Made by a program: the position numbers and the translations under genes | Source of the DNA: Bryoerythrophyllum caledonicum | Lineage: Eukaryota > Streptophyta > Bryopsida > Pottiales > Pottiaceae | NCBI GenBank assembly: GCA_963971425.1 | Contig: OZ020526.1 | Span: forward strand, 18,505,173 to 18,569,172 | Direction: 5' to 3' | Length of the DNA: 64,000 nt | Shown: positions 23,722-38,400 of the stretch, one piece after another | Numbering within the stretch: position 1 is the stretch's first letter | How the letters are laid out: each line of letters begins with the position of its first letter | The notes under the pieces: model-generated | Seen by the model: the letters and a program-made list of their open reading frames with translations, nothing else | Told to the model about the DNA's origin: nothing | Databases searched by the model: none

Positions 23722-26400
23722 TCAGAGCCAGGCACCCCATCCTGGAAACATGTGGCTCAAGCGCTCCGGGTCCTGTGCGTCTTGGATCAGCTGCTGGACC
23801 TGACATAGTGAAAATCGAATATTGAAGTGAAAATCCTGTTTCGTCAATACAGTCTGTACAACACCAGAATGCCTGCCAGTGTGATCTGAGTAGTACCTGT
23901 CCTTGAAGGCTTCTCATTTCACCTCCCTCGTAACCATCTAATTTCTGTTTGACCCGCAGTAGGGCTCGTGCAGCGTCTTTGTTACCCTCATCTTGCATCT
24001 CAGGCTGATGCAATTCCTCCGAGTGGGCTTCGTCAGGGGACGCGTCCTGTAACGAGCCAAAGAATATCAAGGCACGCTACTACATTCCGTATCAGATGAA
24101 ATGAAATGAAATACGAAGGCACACGGTGCGGTGAATCACGTACCCGCTGTCGTTGCAGGGCTTTTAGAGGTGACAGTGCCCACTTATACAAAGGATCGTA
24201 AATGAAGACCTGCACACCAAGACCGAGAAATTAAAACTTCGATAACGGAACATGTTTCTCATTTTTACACCGGTTAACCAAAATAGTTCTGCTTCTTGGA
24301 CAAAAAGATAGCGGTTATTTATATTTTCAGCCTTATTGTTGCTTGCACCTGGCGCAGTCACCGAGTTCTGACCGACAAACATCTGACCGGACCTTACCTC
24401 TATGATGGTCAATAGCGCATCTTTGTTGGTGCGCATGACAGAGAGCGTAGCTTCACAGCATCTTCGAAAGACACCTTCAACGCCAGACACTCCCATCCCA
24501 TCAATGATGTCACGTGTGAGACGGAATGGCACCTAACACGGGACACGGCACTCAACATCGTCAGAGCTAGCGAAGGAGGTTTCAGCTAAAGAGATTCACA
24601 GAATTAATACACAGGAAATTACTATTCAGCACCTAACGGAGCTGTGCTTCACAACGTGGCCAACGAACATGGTCCCGGTGATACTTGCACATGGCACTAG
24701 TACATGAAATTAACCTCTGAATTCTGGATAAGAGTACCGTGTTCCAGCATACGTTCCTGTGAATACTTCGTGGTTAGTGAAATGTGAACGCACCCGCTCG
24801 GGAGTCTTCAGCATAAGACCTTGCTCGAACGCAACGCCAAGATCTATGTGAACCACTTCCGCAGTCACCTGGTCCAGTAGGATATTCATAGAATGTCGAT
24901 CTCCGAGTCCCACAACATATCCGACCTGATGAAAAACCGGTGTTTAGATCGAGAATGAGAGTGACTGCTGACACCAATGACAACCACAAGAGCCAAGGAA
25001 TTATAAAAGACAAGGCCTTCGAACCCCGCAGTATAAATCGTTCAGTGAAAATGGACAAATCAATACAGTTGTCAACCTGAGAGGAAGTTCCGTTTTCAGA
25101 GTGAAAAAGGACATACCATTGAACTTGCAGCCACACTGCGGGTATACGCCAGTCGTTTCTCGAACCAGTCCGCAGCTTGTGTGAATTTCTCCAGGAAAAA
25201 GTTGTGCATCACAGGCCTGCAAATTAAAAAGCGAACGATGAGAGACACAGTTTTGTAATAGCATCAAAGACCAAACGGATGGAACCACTCACCATTGCGC
25301 ATTAATCATGCCTAAAATCAATTTGCGGCATTGCAGACCAACTTACCGAAAGTTCTTACAAACTGTCTCGAATGCTTGTCGCTTGTCTTTCTCCTGCAAA
25401 TTCCAACCGAACTCTTTTAACACATCAAAGAGAACTGCATCGCAGTGCCTAAAACACTCCATGTAATATTCTTCCTCGAGTCTCTATAGAACTTACAAAT
25501 AGAACAATTTAATATAGGATGTTCTATAACAAGTACTTACATTCGACATGTGCTCCCGGCATTGCATGAATGACCAATCATTGCCGCCGTACCGAAGGTG
25601 GGCACCTCCGAAACGTGAACTGCAGAGATATGAGAATATTCATGTCAAATTGGACGCAATGTAAACGAGAAGATTGCATAAGTATAGACTACCCTGAAAT
25701 TGCACAAGAAGCAGACCTGCCAAGCAGATACTCTCCCAAAGGTATAGTTCCATCAACCCACTCCAGTACTCCAGCACTCGGCGTGAATGGAACCACCTGC
25801 AGTAAGGTAGCATGCATGATGAGAAACCAGGTAATTCTTGAGGTAAATAATGCACAAAAAACATGTGCAAATAGAAGGCATTTAAACTGGTTCTACCTTG
25901 TATGTACGCACGCACAAATGCCGTTTGCGTGCGTCAGAGTGGTCTTGTAGTAGAGTATTTACAAGTCCGAAGAGCTGCTCCATAACCTGTATAACAGCAC
26001 ATATACAGTAACACTTACTCCAGCTACTCAACAGAGCCAACTGCAAAGGCAAGAAACACCCCTAAATCTTACCGCGTCTTGTCGCAGATCGTCATTGCCA
26101 GACTTAGCTAGTTGTTTATACCGGCGACCATCAGATCCCTTGCACTCTACAACCTTTGGGGCGTTTATTCCATTCATAACTCTGCGCGCAGGAAATTGGT
26201 TTATCAGTCAGAACCAAAGCTCCCTTGACAGCTCGACACTACCCGCATCAAAGAATAGAGATGGCGATAGCATGGGCGGAACATACTGCACTGTGTCCGA
26301 TAATCCTTTGAAGTACGGTAAAGATCGTTTTTGATACTGGCAGCCGGGATCCACTGGAATATGTGCTGTTATTACTGGCACCTGCCAAAACCAACCATTA
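23722..26400 (-). other. ATM kinase and FATC exons
   Basis: Reading 5' to 3' on the minus strand: a [13 protein letters not shown] exon (about 26,390) leads to the ATP-site exon with [19 protein letters not shown] then LRQDA. Next come [20 protein letters not shown] (about 25,090-25,210), the catalytic-loop and activation-loop exon 24794-24925 (GDRHSMN; metal-binding D in HIDLG), [20 protein letters not shown] (24398-24532), [20 protein letters not shown] (24144-24209) and FATC. All expected catalytic residues are present. Confidence 0.9.
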
Positions 26401-29400
26401 GAGGAATCACTGTGATATTTCAGTGCTCGGGAGCATATCTTCAGATACAGCATCAGCGGGTAAACAAACCAGGTAGAGAGCCCACCAGTTCAAGCTGTCG
26501 AACGCTTCGGATTTCCCTTGGTAATGGAATTTTTTTGTTGGTGTCCTGTAGTCCCACATCATTCGAAATTGCACATAATCAAACATCACTACAGATTGCA
26601 CCTAGAATTTAGATATGCTTACTTCCGGAGCCTAATGTGTGTTACCCTCCCGCCTAGACCTATGAAAAACGTGTGTTCGAGGACTTGCATGCAGACCACC
26701 AAAGAGGCTTGGCTCGTACCTCTCAATTGACTAAAATAACCAGAACAAAAGTCCACAACAACTCAGCAGGATTGCATAGATTTATTTACCTCCTTTTTCG
26801 TCTCAAGCTCAGCAAGCTTGATGTAAATCTCTACCATTCGTCTCATCTGCGCGAAACGACAAATCCATTAACATTATGCCGCCTAACAGGCAGGTCCCCC
26901 TAAATTGAGTAAACAACTGACACTGCATGAGCAAAGACCTGAAGCAGGAGATCTTTGTGATGAGCAGTCAATTTCTTCAACAGCTGCTCAGCTGTGTGTT
27001 TCTTATCCATATCAACGACAAACGCTATCTTCCCACGTTGATTCGCCTTCACACGATCACCATTCGCTAAAGCAAAGATCTGCCCAGGACGTTCACAATC
27101 TTAGCAAGCTTCTCTCCGCTAAAGAATAGGTGGATAGAGATTCAACCAAGAATACTGCTCAGTGAAGCACACAAGGCATGAAAATTCAGCCCACAGTGCT
27201 CAGCAACTCAACAGACAACAGCGGATGATGGACAACGTAGAGATGGGTATGAACCAAATACCTGATACATGGTGTGATATGGATGTTCGATTGCCATTCT
27301 TTCGACCAAAGCAGATAATGCATACTGCAAACAAAGTGGATTCATGAGTTAAAACAAAAACTTTGGAACCGAACTATTCCAATGGTCCAACTAAAAACAC
27401 TGACCACACCATTCGTTGAACTCGAGAACTCCGTAAGACTTCCAGCTATTGTTAACCTCGCAATATATCCTGAATGGTAGCAGAGTGGCAAGGGCCATAC
27501 CTTCGACTAACTCAACAGGCTAACGGGGGTATAAGCATATAGCCATTTACCTGGAAACCATGGGATCCTGACAGTTGGTCCTTTGAGCTCCCCATTCTAG
27601 AAGCTATTTGGTACACCAAAGGTACAAATTTGTAAGACTGGACCTGAAATTCAATTAGAGACTTGTCAGAACCTGTTCTACTCGGGAAAATTTTCAAAAT
27701 AGAACCAAGTAGTTAGGTAGCAGAAGTATTGCAGCGACACATAGCCATTGATGAACAAAGTCTCGCTTCGGCGCTAACGTAGGAAAATACTTTCACATTT
27801 AGTCGCAAGAGTACCTTCTTTACTGTCTCTAGCATTGCGTTGACCACACGTGAATTCGTGGACAGATTGAACCAGAGAGACAGCAATCTGAATACCTGAG
27901 GGTAACAAAGAGATGAATGTGTTCACTGCATATATGTTATGGGAAACAAACAAATTCTCTTCTATACGTCAAATTACTCCCCAGCCCCAAAAGACCAAGT
28001 CCATATTGTATAGCACACAACCAGCACCAAAGAACACATCAGTGAAGTTATCAACTTCAGGAGGTTCATCAGAAAGAACTGCTAAGACGTACCACTCGCA
28101 GATCATACTTGTTGCCTGTGAGTAGACAGTTTCGATAGCTTTCCAGAGCCAATCCTAAGAATTGGTCTTTATCACCCTCCATGCGCTGGGCTTCCTCATC
28201 GTCCAAAGCAAGCTGCTTCTGAAGCTCAAAGATCTTCATTGAGATGTCTCTTGCATCACCCTGTCACAAAACACACAAGCAGATAAACTTCCAGCAACAA
28301 GATGAAACAATGGAAGACGCTCGTACCAGGACCAGAACTTTATGCTCGTCCAAATTTTTAATTGCACACAACTTCATCTGACAACTGGGTGGTAGTGCTA
28401 TTGGACATATTATTTCTAGGCATCGCACAAGCTCAATATGGAGTCTTACAGCTCACCTTCTGATTGTTCAAACGCTTCTTTAAGGCATCGAACTCCTGAG
28501 ACTGCAAATCGCAGAAACATTGAGGTGAGATATCAACAGGTGAACAAATCTCACTACTGAAGCAAAAAATCCTTTGGCACTTAGAAAATATGTCCATCTC
28601 CCACTCGAACTAGACCGTCTGGCATGTACAGTCTACCTTGTGTTGCCGCAGCCGCAATGCTGCTTGCCACTCGCTTGATATAAGGCGCTCTTCATAGCTT
28701 TTGAACAGGTTATCTGTATAGTGAGCTAGTCTGTAGTGAGTCCGGCACAATCGTTGCGCCCACTTCACGTAAATGCCCGAACTTCTGTCAATGTTCTTGA
28801 CCGCACTTTCGACAAGCTCCACCGACTTTCCCAAGTAGAGGTCTAGTATCACCCGGAAGCTGCACATCGTGTACGTGGTCAAGTGCCAATCGGAAACAAA
28901 CAGCATCTTCTTAGCGCGACCTCATAATGCTTGAAAGTTGACAAAATTAGAGTACCTGTCTGATCGTGTTTCTGCTAGCCATTTTCCAGTGAGACAGTGA
29001 AGCACTGCAGATTCTCCAGCTCCAACGATCGAATGTTGCAAGATGTACTTCATTAGATTCACGGCCATCTCTTGTTGACCTTGTGCCCATAGGATTTTCG
29101 CCTCCTCAACCTGTCACAAACCAAAAGCAAAGACATATTAAGATTAGATGATAATTCGGCTCAAAGACGCTACAGAGATCTGACGATCCCACTGGTTCCT
29201 TAAAGCACAAGTAAGTAAAGCGGTTGACAACTACCAAAGGTTTCTCGTGGGGAAAATAATATGCAATATCTTACCCTGGCAGCTGACAACAGATTTCCTA
29301 AATTGGTCTCGGATTGTTCACTGCTGCCACTCAGAATTAACTTCAGCTCGTGAATTGAGTCGGCAGCTTGATTACGTCTTTCAGCCTGCCACGAGGAGAA

Positions 29401-32400
29401 AGAACCTTAATCATTAAAAAAATTAGGCAAAGTCCAGGCCAGAACAATTCACTAAGCTGATTTCCTTAGGTTGTGGATCTTGTCATAAGATAAACCAAGA
29501 ATCACATACCTTTCGAGCAAGAGTGGAGAATTCAAGCAGATGACGAGGTAGGAAGTCATGCCGATTGAGCACATGGAACAGTACTTTGCGGAAGGTGATA
29601 TATGGCTCCAGCAAATCATAATGAGACTCCATTTGCCTTATGTTTTCTTGCCACAAGCCCTCGAATGCATACACCTGGAAAGCAATAACACGTGAACGCC
29701 CCCATATAAAACGATAGATTTTAACTTTGAGGGAGTGGGTGGATGTAAAGGAAAAACTAGCAGTTCATGTCAAACATTTCTACCATAAGCTCTGATAGAA
29801 ACTTACAGGTCTTGGTTCCCTGTTAGACAGTCAGCTAGTCTTCTTGACCTAGATCCTATGACTCCGAATTATATCTCTTAAAAACACATCATGCCCTAGA
29901 GATGAACCATAGGATGAAGCATGCTGATGTCATGTACCCTGTACCTGATTATCAGTTGGAATAAGAGGACCGGCCACCACAGTACGCTGGGACAGCCTCC
30001 ATCTCATCTCCCATGATTGAGAAAGGCATTCGAGCATCTGTAGTAAAATAAGTAAACAATCACTAAGCAAATTCTGACCAGAATCGAACAAATCCGAAAA
30101 CCAGTGCTTATAAATAGTTAAACGAAGCAACATCCTTCGGCAAAAGAAACCCTGGTTCAACTCAATATTCAGAAGGTACCTGAAGTTTCATGATAGCAGG
30201 GTTTACAGTTTGCGTGCTCTCCATGCTACTAAGGGTCATACTTGTGATTATTCCCTGCGATTCAGTTCCAATTCACAAAGTTGTCACAGGCACATGAAAT
30301 GGTTGAGCATAAAGGGATGCGTCATAAGTGAAACTGGACCCATGAAGAGAGTTGTGAAACTTCAACTTCTCAAATACAACCCTTCAACATTAAGAACCAA
30401 GTAAGATAGACTCAGCATATATCATATCCTGGTATGCATAATATTGTTGAACTTGAACAAATTGAGCTAGACAAACACTGCCTTGAATTTACACATCACA
30501 TTTTTGTCAGAGTGGATGTGCATACCTGTCTTGCTTGCTGCAACCGAGGGTAAAAGATTTCAGCATCACCTTCTACCAGAGCTCGCAAACAACTACACAC
30601 GGGTGCCACACAAGAAGAAACATATGAGATTATGTATACAAGGTACTCAAACAGACGTGTTTGATAGTCTATGAACGCACATAGTAGCAAGAGCTAACAT
30701 GAACAACAAATGGGTTGGGTTGGTGCAGCGAAATGGTGAAGTGCTAAAATCTTGTACAACGAGAATCACTTAGCGAGAATTGCTGGGTTCAGAAGAGTGT
30801 AACCTGTGCAAGTGAGCATGAAAAGCGAGTCCTATTTGACCTCCCACTTGGATATTGGACAAGTCGTCAACGAGATCAGGACCAAAGAGGTTGTTGTCCC
30901 ACTGGCACGATCTCCAGGCCGCCTCATACTGGAGTTCTCTGAACTCAGGGTCACATTCAAGCCCCTTATGCTGGGCAAGGCTTTGGTTGCAAAGGTCCAC
31001 AACATAAGTGCATCCCATCTGCCGTAGCGATCGCATCAAGCCTTTATGAGATTGCCAGTTTTGCTCTTCGGTAACAGCTCTAGAAGAGGACCCAGGTGCG
31101 TCACCTGATCTTGCGTTTAGCAGCGGCGACTTCCTACTTCGTAACAGTAGGTCATATGTCTCCACAGCCTTACTCCAATTCCCCTCGTGCTCGTAAGTCA
31201 GCAGCTGAGACCTCACCTAAGATTCAACACGCCAGTTTTCTTCAGATATAGCAACAATTGCGTGGCATTAGAATAGAGAGACCCAGCCCATGAACATTCA
31301 CCAGTTTTAAACAGCATCACAATACTCTAGGAGCAGGTCACATTCGTTACATCAACTTGTAAGAAGGCTTCAAGGTCATAGGAAGTGTTCAATTGAAAAA
31401 CCACATTCGTAAGTACCTTATGCGAGCGTGCAACACCATACACGCCATCAGGCTCATTGATCTTCGTGTACACCAATAAAAGCAACTCTATATGAGCAGG
31501 TAACTGCGCAACATACAATACAATATACATAGAAAAGGTCAGAATTCGACATAATATAAAAAGACAACCAAATAGCGTGATATCCAAAATTGTCGTGGCT
31601 CTTGCGACTTTATAAACATCCACGTCGAACATCCATGCTGAACCTTTTTCTCAGGTTGCAGTAGATTGAGGATCACAATTTAGAAAGAAAATGTCAACAG
31701 GAAGAGCATCCCTACAAATGAAGAAAGAAGAAATACCTTATTATTCATAGAAAAGTCAGGCTCACCAAGTGTGAGACTCCCAAACTTGTCTTTGCACCAA
31801 TGCTCCACATATAATATTGATGTAAAATAGGCGGCACAACGCTACAGTAAACATAGGTAAAGATAAGCTCTTTTCGTACTCAAGACATCAAACTTCAAAT
31901 TCATATATCTTCTCCCTTTTCAACTGATAAAACTGATGGACAGAACCAGATATTCATATGCTTGAAAAACTCATCATCAGGCAAAGAAATCCTTGTAAAC
32001 CAAGAAACCAAATCGTTTGGGAAATTTTTAAATCAACTCTATTATGAATCAAAACGGACTTCAAGCAACTCTTTGATGAATGTAGCTCACTTGGGCTGCT
32101 CCTGCTGTAGAGAGGTAGTCGACTTGCAACCAATACACCTGCGTTCACACACATGTCAGGCACACATACGTAACTTGATGCTATGATGGATCTAATCACA
32201 ATATCAGCATGTAATGAGAATATGATAGAACTTGATTACTTACAAACATTTTAAGTGTCAGTCATGTGCAAATACCAAACTAGTGGGGGATATCATTCAA
32301 AGTCCAACATAGATAAAAATTAAAAAGCACGAATCAAACCAAACTTTTAAATGAAAAAGCTTTAGAATGCAGATCCTAGAGATGCGTAACCTTCTGCCAC

Positions 32401-35400
32401 CCCGGTATTATTGTATCCCCTTGATCAGACGATCCAACACCGGACTTTCTTTTTCGTGCAGAGCCACTTCTGGAGTCTCCATTATTTCCCGCTACTTTAT
32501 TTCCCTAAACTCAGATGTCATTGAAGGTCATATATCAGAAGAGGAAAAAATAAGTAAAGAGCCAAAATCTTGCATGAATATAAACTTGCGAGTACTAATT
32601 CAAAGTGAAGCACACACAACTGAACTTGCTTCATTAAACAACCCACTCTAGCTTGGAAGAGTTTTTCTCAAAAAGTTGGCCTTGAGTTTCCAAACTACGA
32701 ACCTTTGGATTGTCTTTACCCCTCGAGGATGGGCCTCTCATAATCGAGGCAACATAGCTACACCGAAGGGTGTTGAGGGCACCCAGAAATAGCTGGATTG
32801 AACGCATATCCTGGTTATGCTCACCCAGAATGTGCTCCTCAACCTACACGAAATATGTCAAACAATTAGATGTAACAATTAACTCCTACAGATGGTTCCC
32901 ACAAAGTACCCCAATCTAAACAAAATCTAAACTGGAAGCAACTTCGGAGCACTTGGCCACTACTTCCATGGCTGTCTCTAAATAACATATATTTATGAGA
33001 AAGAACATGACATCGCACTGATAACAACCAACTTAAAGCTCCCCACTATCTTGCAAATCCTGTCTTGGTATCCCGAGTTCAGTTGGAAACAGTAAAATCA
33101 TGTAGCAGCCTCGACTGACCTGCTTTGAAATAGTTTTGCAGAGTTCGCTATCTGATGTATTTCGTGCGGCAAGGTCGTTAAGAAGATGAGGGAAGACTAA
33201 CTCGGCAAGAGAGGCTTTCTTCAATACTAGTCCTTGAGAAATTCTGAATATCCAAAACCAAGCATAATGAGATATCAGAAAACAGAAACAGTAAGACCCA
33301 TGAAAAAATAACGACAGGAAGCTTAACACCAGAGAATTATTGTCAAGAGTATTATTTCAAAGAGAACTGAATAATTAACATTTTAGGCTAAGATCCCCAC
33401 ATCACAACAAACTAATTTCAAATAGACGAATAGATTCCATCACCTCAATATCTGGTCGTCGGTGTACTCTATCAGAGAGTGCACAAGCTCACAAATCCAC
33501 AGGCTATAAGCTTTACCATCCGTTCTCCATAGCTGTGCATCCTCAGCTGAAATTGCAGTACCTATAGTAACAAAATGGCATACTAAGAATATATGGAACA
33601 GGAATTACAGTAAAACAGTTATTATTCATCGTTAGGCTGTTTTATATGTTGTCTGGCATCCACATATAAAACACAAAATATCGGTGTCCATCGAGAAGGT
33701 GCTGCTCACTTGCTGACTTTTGCTTTGATGAACTCAGCATGTCCTGCACAATTTTAGAATTGATTCCCTTCGAATGAACCTGCAAATCACAATATCAGTG
33801 TCATCAATTACCTCTTCTTTAAGCGATGACAGAAAATCCACGCCATCTTCATTCTAGCAAAGGCATCTGCATGTGTCGGTGCTTCATCCAAGATTGAATG
33901 CAGAAATCGGATTTTATGTCTACGACGAGAGCTCGTCAGTGCAAATACTTAAACTGGGTTCTGTGCGTACCTCCAAGTAAGCGCTCTCTTTGGACGTCAT
34001 TGATTTCAACACCCGATGGCCTTGGTCAGTTGACAGCAACCCCTGCACAAAAAACAGCAGCAGTTAAGTTGTTAGATGTACTATGTTATCATCAAACCTG
34101 CGTATGTGAACAACACATAAAAACCAGCGTTCGACAACCTTCAAAGTAGAAACAGAGTACGTAAAATTAAGGAGACATATACCTTCAAAGTCTTGGAGGT
34201 TAGCTCTATGATCTCCACGTCGTTGTCAACTAGATAACCTCGCATTTGGAGCATGATCTGCTTCACAAGAAGGTCTGATGCTCCCAATTCTGTGTTTGTG
34301 GTAACCTCTGATGCACCTGAAGACAAGCCATCTCCGGTTCCATCCGGCAAATGGAACACTACAGCGTGTGGGTCACCCATGCCAACCTGCCAACCAATGA
34401 ATAATCATGTTTCAAAAGTACTCAACACTGTCGATAAGCAAGAATATAACTCAGTTGGAGAGGGATTCAAACATTTAGATTTCCAGTGGACATCTGAGCT
34501 GTGCCTAACATGTTAAACTTGGGACAGCTGAGTTATGACAGGATACGTACAGCAGCCAAAATGATGCCAGCAAGATCACGCATGTCCGTAAAATTTTCCT
34601 CGTCGCAAAGGTGGACTAATCTCCACGCCGCTGACACAACTTCTGAACTACAACGCCACCTGCTCCCATCTCTACTGATGAACGGATGCTCATACAGCTC
34701 GCCTTTTCGATATTTGAGCTCATTTACAAGACTCTGTAGGCTGCAAAATCTCCCAACGATATAGTAACTAATCACAGAAGCAAGGAGCAAGTAAGCTGCG
34801 ATGTAACACTGATTCTGTCTAATCAAGTATACAACACGATCGTAAAGTGAAAGAGACTCATAAGGCTATGTAGAGAGGTTTGCAAAAACCTGCTGAGTTG
34901 AAGTTGCGATGGAAGGCTTGGTGCTCTCTTAACAAACTGCACATAGTGACAAAAACATAACAGCTTTAATCAAAAGACTTGGAGCAATGACATGGATTCA
35001 TTTCTAATTTTATCATTAAAGAATGGATCCACAGACAAATTAATGGGAATGCGCATAGATTCCGTTTTCAGGTCACAGGCACACAAGACACTAGAGGTGT
35101 TCTAGGTAGAAAAACCTGGACAAATTCATCTGCAAGACTTCGTCCGCTACACAAAGTGTTGTGCAGTGCTCGCATGGGCTCAAAAATCGGCAGTTCCGGG
35201 AAAGGATTCAATTCCTGAGAAGTTAATTGGTAAGTACATGAGTTGGTCAGAAAATATCAACTGGAAAAACTAAACTCTTGCTGGGAAACCGCACTGCCCC
35301 TTTATTTTTCGGGCCTCACAAATGGTCTAAATCATTCTGGAATCTCGATTTGGCAAAAGCGACAGAATCACTCTAAGGTTCACTACCTATGGTGAAGACA

Positions 35401-38400
35401 CTTACTTTTATTGAATCGTGTAGAGTCTGGTTGGCATTCACAGTCAACCGCTCCAGCAACCCTACCAACAGCATGTATGGTTTATGCGATTGAAGCTCAT
35501 CAACATCAACAGAGACTTGGTGATATGCTGTGATGCATGACACTAGCTTCGACACGATTGACTGCACGACAAACAGTGCAAACTGATGAGAACGATGAGA
35601 ACTATAAGCCCCAATAGAACATGAACCTCAATATGCATTGACTTCGGAATCCGTCCTATTTCAGAGCTAGCTGATTAGACGTGAGAGAGTATTAAACTCT
35701 AGCTAATAAACCTAAAACAGCATCTAAAATCCACTGAACCATGACAAGCCAGTTTAGGCAGAGTTCAATTACTAGCATTAATGTCGACCTATAAGTAATG
35801 GATACCTGAAGCTGTTCACCAAGAGCAGCTGCACTCAAGGGGGTAGATTCCACTTTATCCAGAAGGTGTCCTAAGAGTGTACAACACTGCTGTTGAAGTT
35901 CCTTTATCTCTATGGACTGCAAGATGATGTGCACTATGTATCTGCGATCATAGCAAGAGTACGTTTGGTCAGGATACAAGAGTCCACAACAAAGACATTG
36001 TTCATAGAGTATCTTGTAGGCTACAGCAAATTGAAAACGTAACTTTTTCCTCTGCCTAATTAAGGCAAGAATATCTCACCGACAGGTGCTGGAGACAACC
36101 ACACGTTTGTTGATTACAGTCATAATAGCCATCAAGCTGGCTAACAAATGGCGCCGATGGCGTGGATGGTTCGCCGAATCGATTTCATAGTGAAGTTGCA
36201 GCAGAAGCTGCACAAACACCAGGTCAAGTCTTAGAGCGTCAGATGGACAAACCAATCGATAAATTTCATCGAAACTCATTCAGGCCTCAGATCCAGTGAA
36301 AAATGAGAACCACAAAATAAAAGATTGGAACTCCATAAAGCACACCATGAAGACACGGTCAGGCCGGAAAACATGCAAATTGTCCACCACTCCTTCCTCT
36401 TGTGAATCTTCTTCTCTGCAAAATAAACATGTCCAAGGGATTCAATGTGGTGAAAAGCATCGCTAGTAGGCAAAATGAATAAGTAGCAACATCTCTAAAC
36501 ATAAAGTACACGAAAAGATTAACATCTCTAAGGCTGAGGTTAATTCAGACACTAGCCTACTTCGACATTCTGACAAAATGCAATGCTTATTTCCTCATAG
36601 CTCGAGACAATAATGAATCTGGAAATCGTACACATCCAAGAAACCATCCACAACAATTCGTACGGCTGACGAAATAGCAGCTTTCGTAAACTGGGGAGGT
36701 TGTGGCGTCTCTACGTCACCGCATAGTCTGAAAAGATAGCTGACAATCGCAATCTGCAAAAGTTATGAATTTCTCGAAGTCAGTGATGAAGATGGTCATA
36801 GAGAGATGCGAGCATCAGAACATCCAACGGGGTGCTTGGAAGGAGAAAACCCGTGCCTACCATGTGGTTTTTTATGAGGGTATCACGGTCATCTTCTGTC
36901 AACTCAGCTGCCACCAGCATGTGCCCCTGAAGCACCGCATCAGCCTTCTCCTTTTCGGGACCAGTTCCATAGGAATGTAATGGCAAAAGGCTTGCTAAAA
37001 CCGACGCAAAGTGTCGCCTCACCAGTGCTGAGAGTGGAAGAGAAAGAGTCTGCCATATTTTGCACCCAATGTTTTCATTGATTGACTTCAGATTAATAGG
37101 CTGACATGTCAAATTCAAACTCGAGGACAGGATTTTGAAAAGAGAGGTGCTCGAATCACCGTTGCATGCTTAAAGAACAAATAAACAAGCTCCTAATGAA
37201 TCCATTCAGCAGTAGGAAAGGAAAGAACAAGAGGCTTGTAGTACGCACCTTAGCAATCCAGTCCAGTTCATCTTTGTCATCATGGAGAAATAAAGATGAA
37301 AGAAGCCACGGACAGCATTTTTCGAGGAACACCGCAGTCTCTGAACTTTCACTGAGTACGTCCTTAATCTATAATAGTGTAACAAATACAAATGTATATT
37401 ATCAAATGCTGGTCAAGCCAGAAGGAATGTGAAAAGTGATTAGTCTAACTGAAGAAGACTGGTAGAAGTGAAGAGAGCTTCGTCTACCTGAACAAGTGAT
37501 GGTATTGATAGACGTGCAGTGACCCATCTGGTCAGTAGCGCTCTCATCACGTACTCTAGGTACTGCAAAAATAACATATTTGCAGTAATGTTTAGCATAG
37601 CGTCCCTCTACCCGAAAGACCAATACAAGTCATACCTCGTTGACGACATAACAATGAAAGGAACTTTACCAAGGGTTCTTATGAGGCATGAATCATCCAG
37701 TTAAACTGACCTTCCAGCGGTTTGGATACTGTAGTTGATTCGCTACTCTATCCAGAACATTACTGACAAGAAGCCTGCAGCAGAACAATGAAAGCAAGAA
37801 AATAAGCGACAACGTCCAAATGTCGACAACCTTAAACAATCCAATCTCAAATATTACAATGATTCAAATCGTGGTGTTTGAATTGTACGTAGTGAAAAGC
37901 TCCCAAAACACCGATTCGTTAGAAAGCGCCAGTTGCTGCCCGGAATTTTTAAAGAGAAAACTACCTTTGTGACGAATTTAAACCAGCATGGGCACACAGC
38001 ATGAACAATGCCTGCAAGAAGATCCACATTCAGTGCAAAGCCCTCTGGAGAATGATCGTGGAGGGAACATAATGTTAATGCAGAAGGTTCGTAAAAACAT
38101 AAGACCGCTAAGATGACAACTGATAGAACTCCAAGAACGATGAACCTACCGAAAAAATATGAGGGGAACTCGAAGGTGACAATACATTTGAATGAAAGCG
38201 CATCTACATCTGGATTCCATCACTGTCTGACTGCAATGCTTACCTCATCTTCCACTTTGTCGCTAGATGCAGCAATCTCTCCTAATGTTAGCAAGGCCGT
38301 TTCTGTTAATGGGGCAGTCTGTGAGCCTGCTGGTTCAACTTGGGATGCCCGGACCACCTTGTTCATTGTTACCATCACCATCTTGACTCCAAAGTTGGCA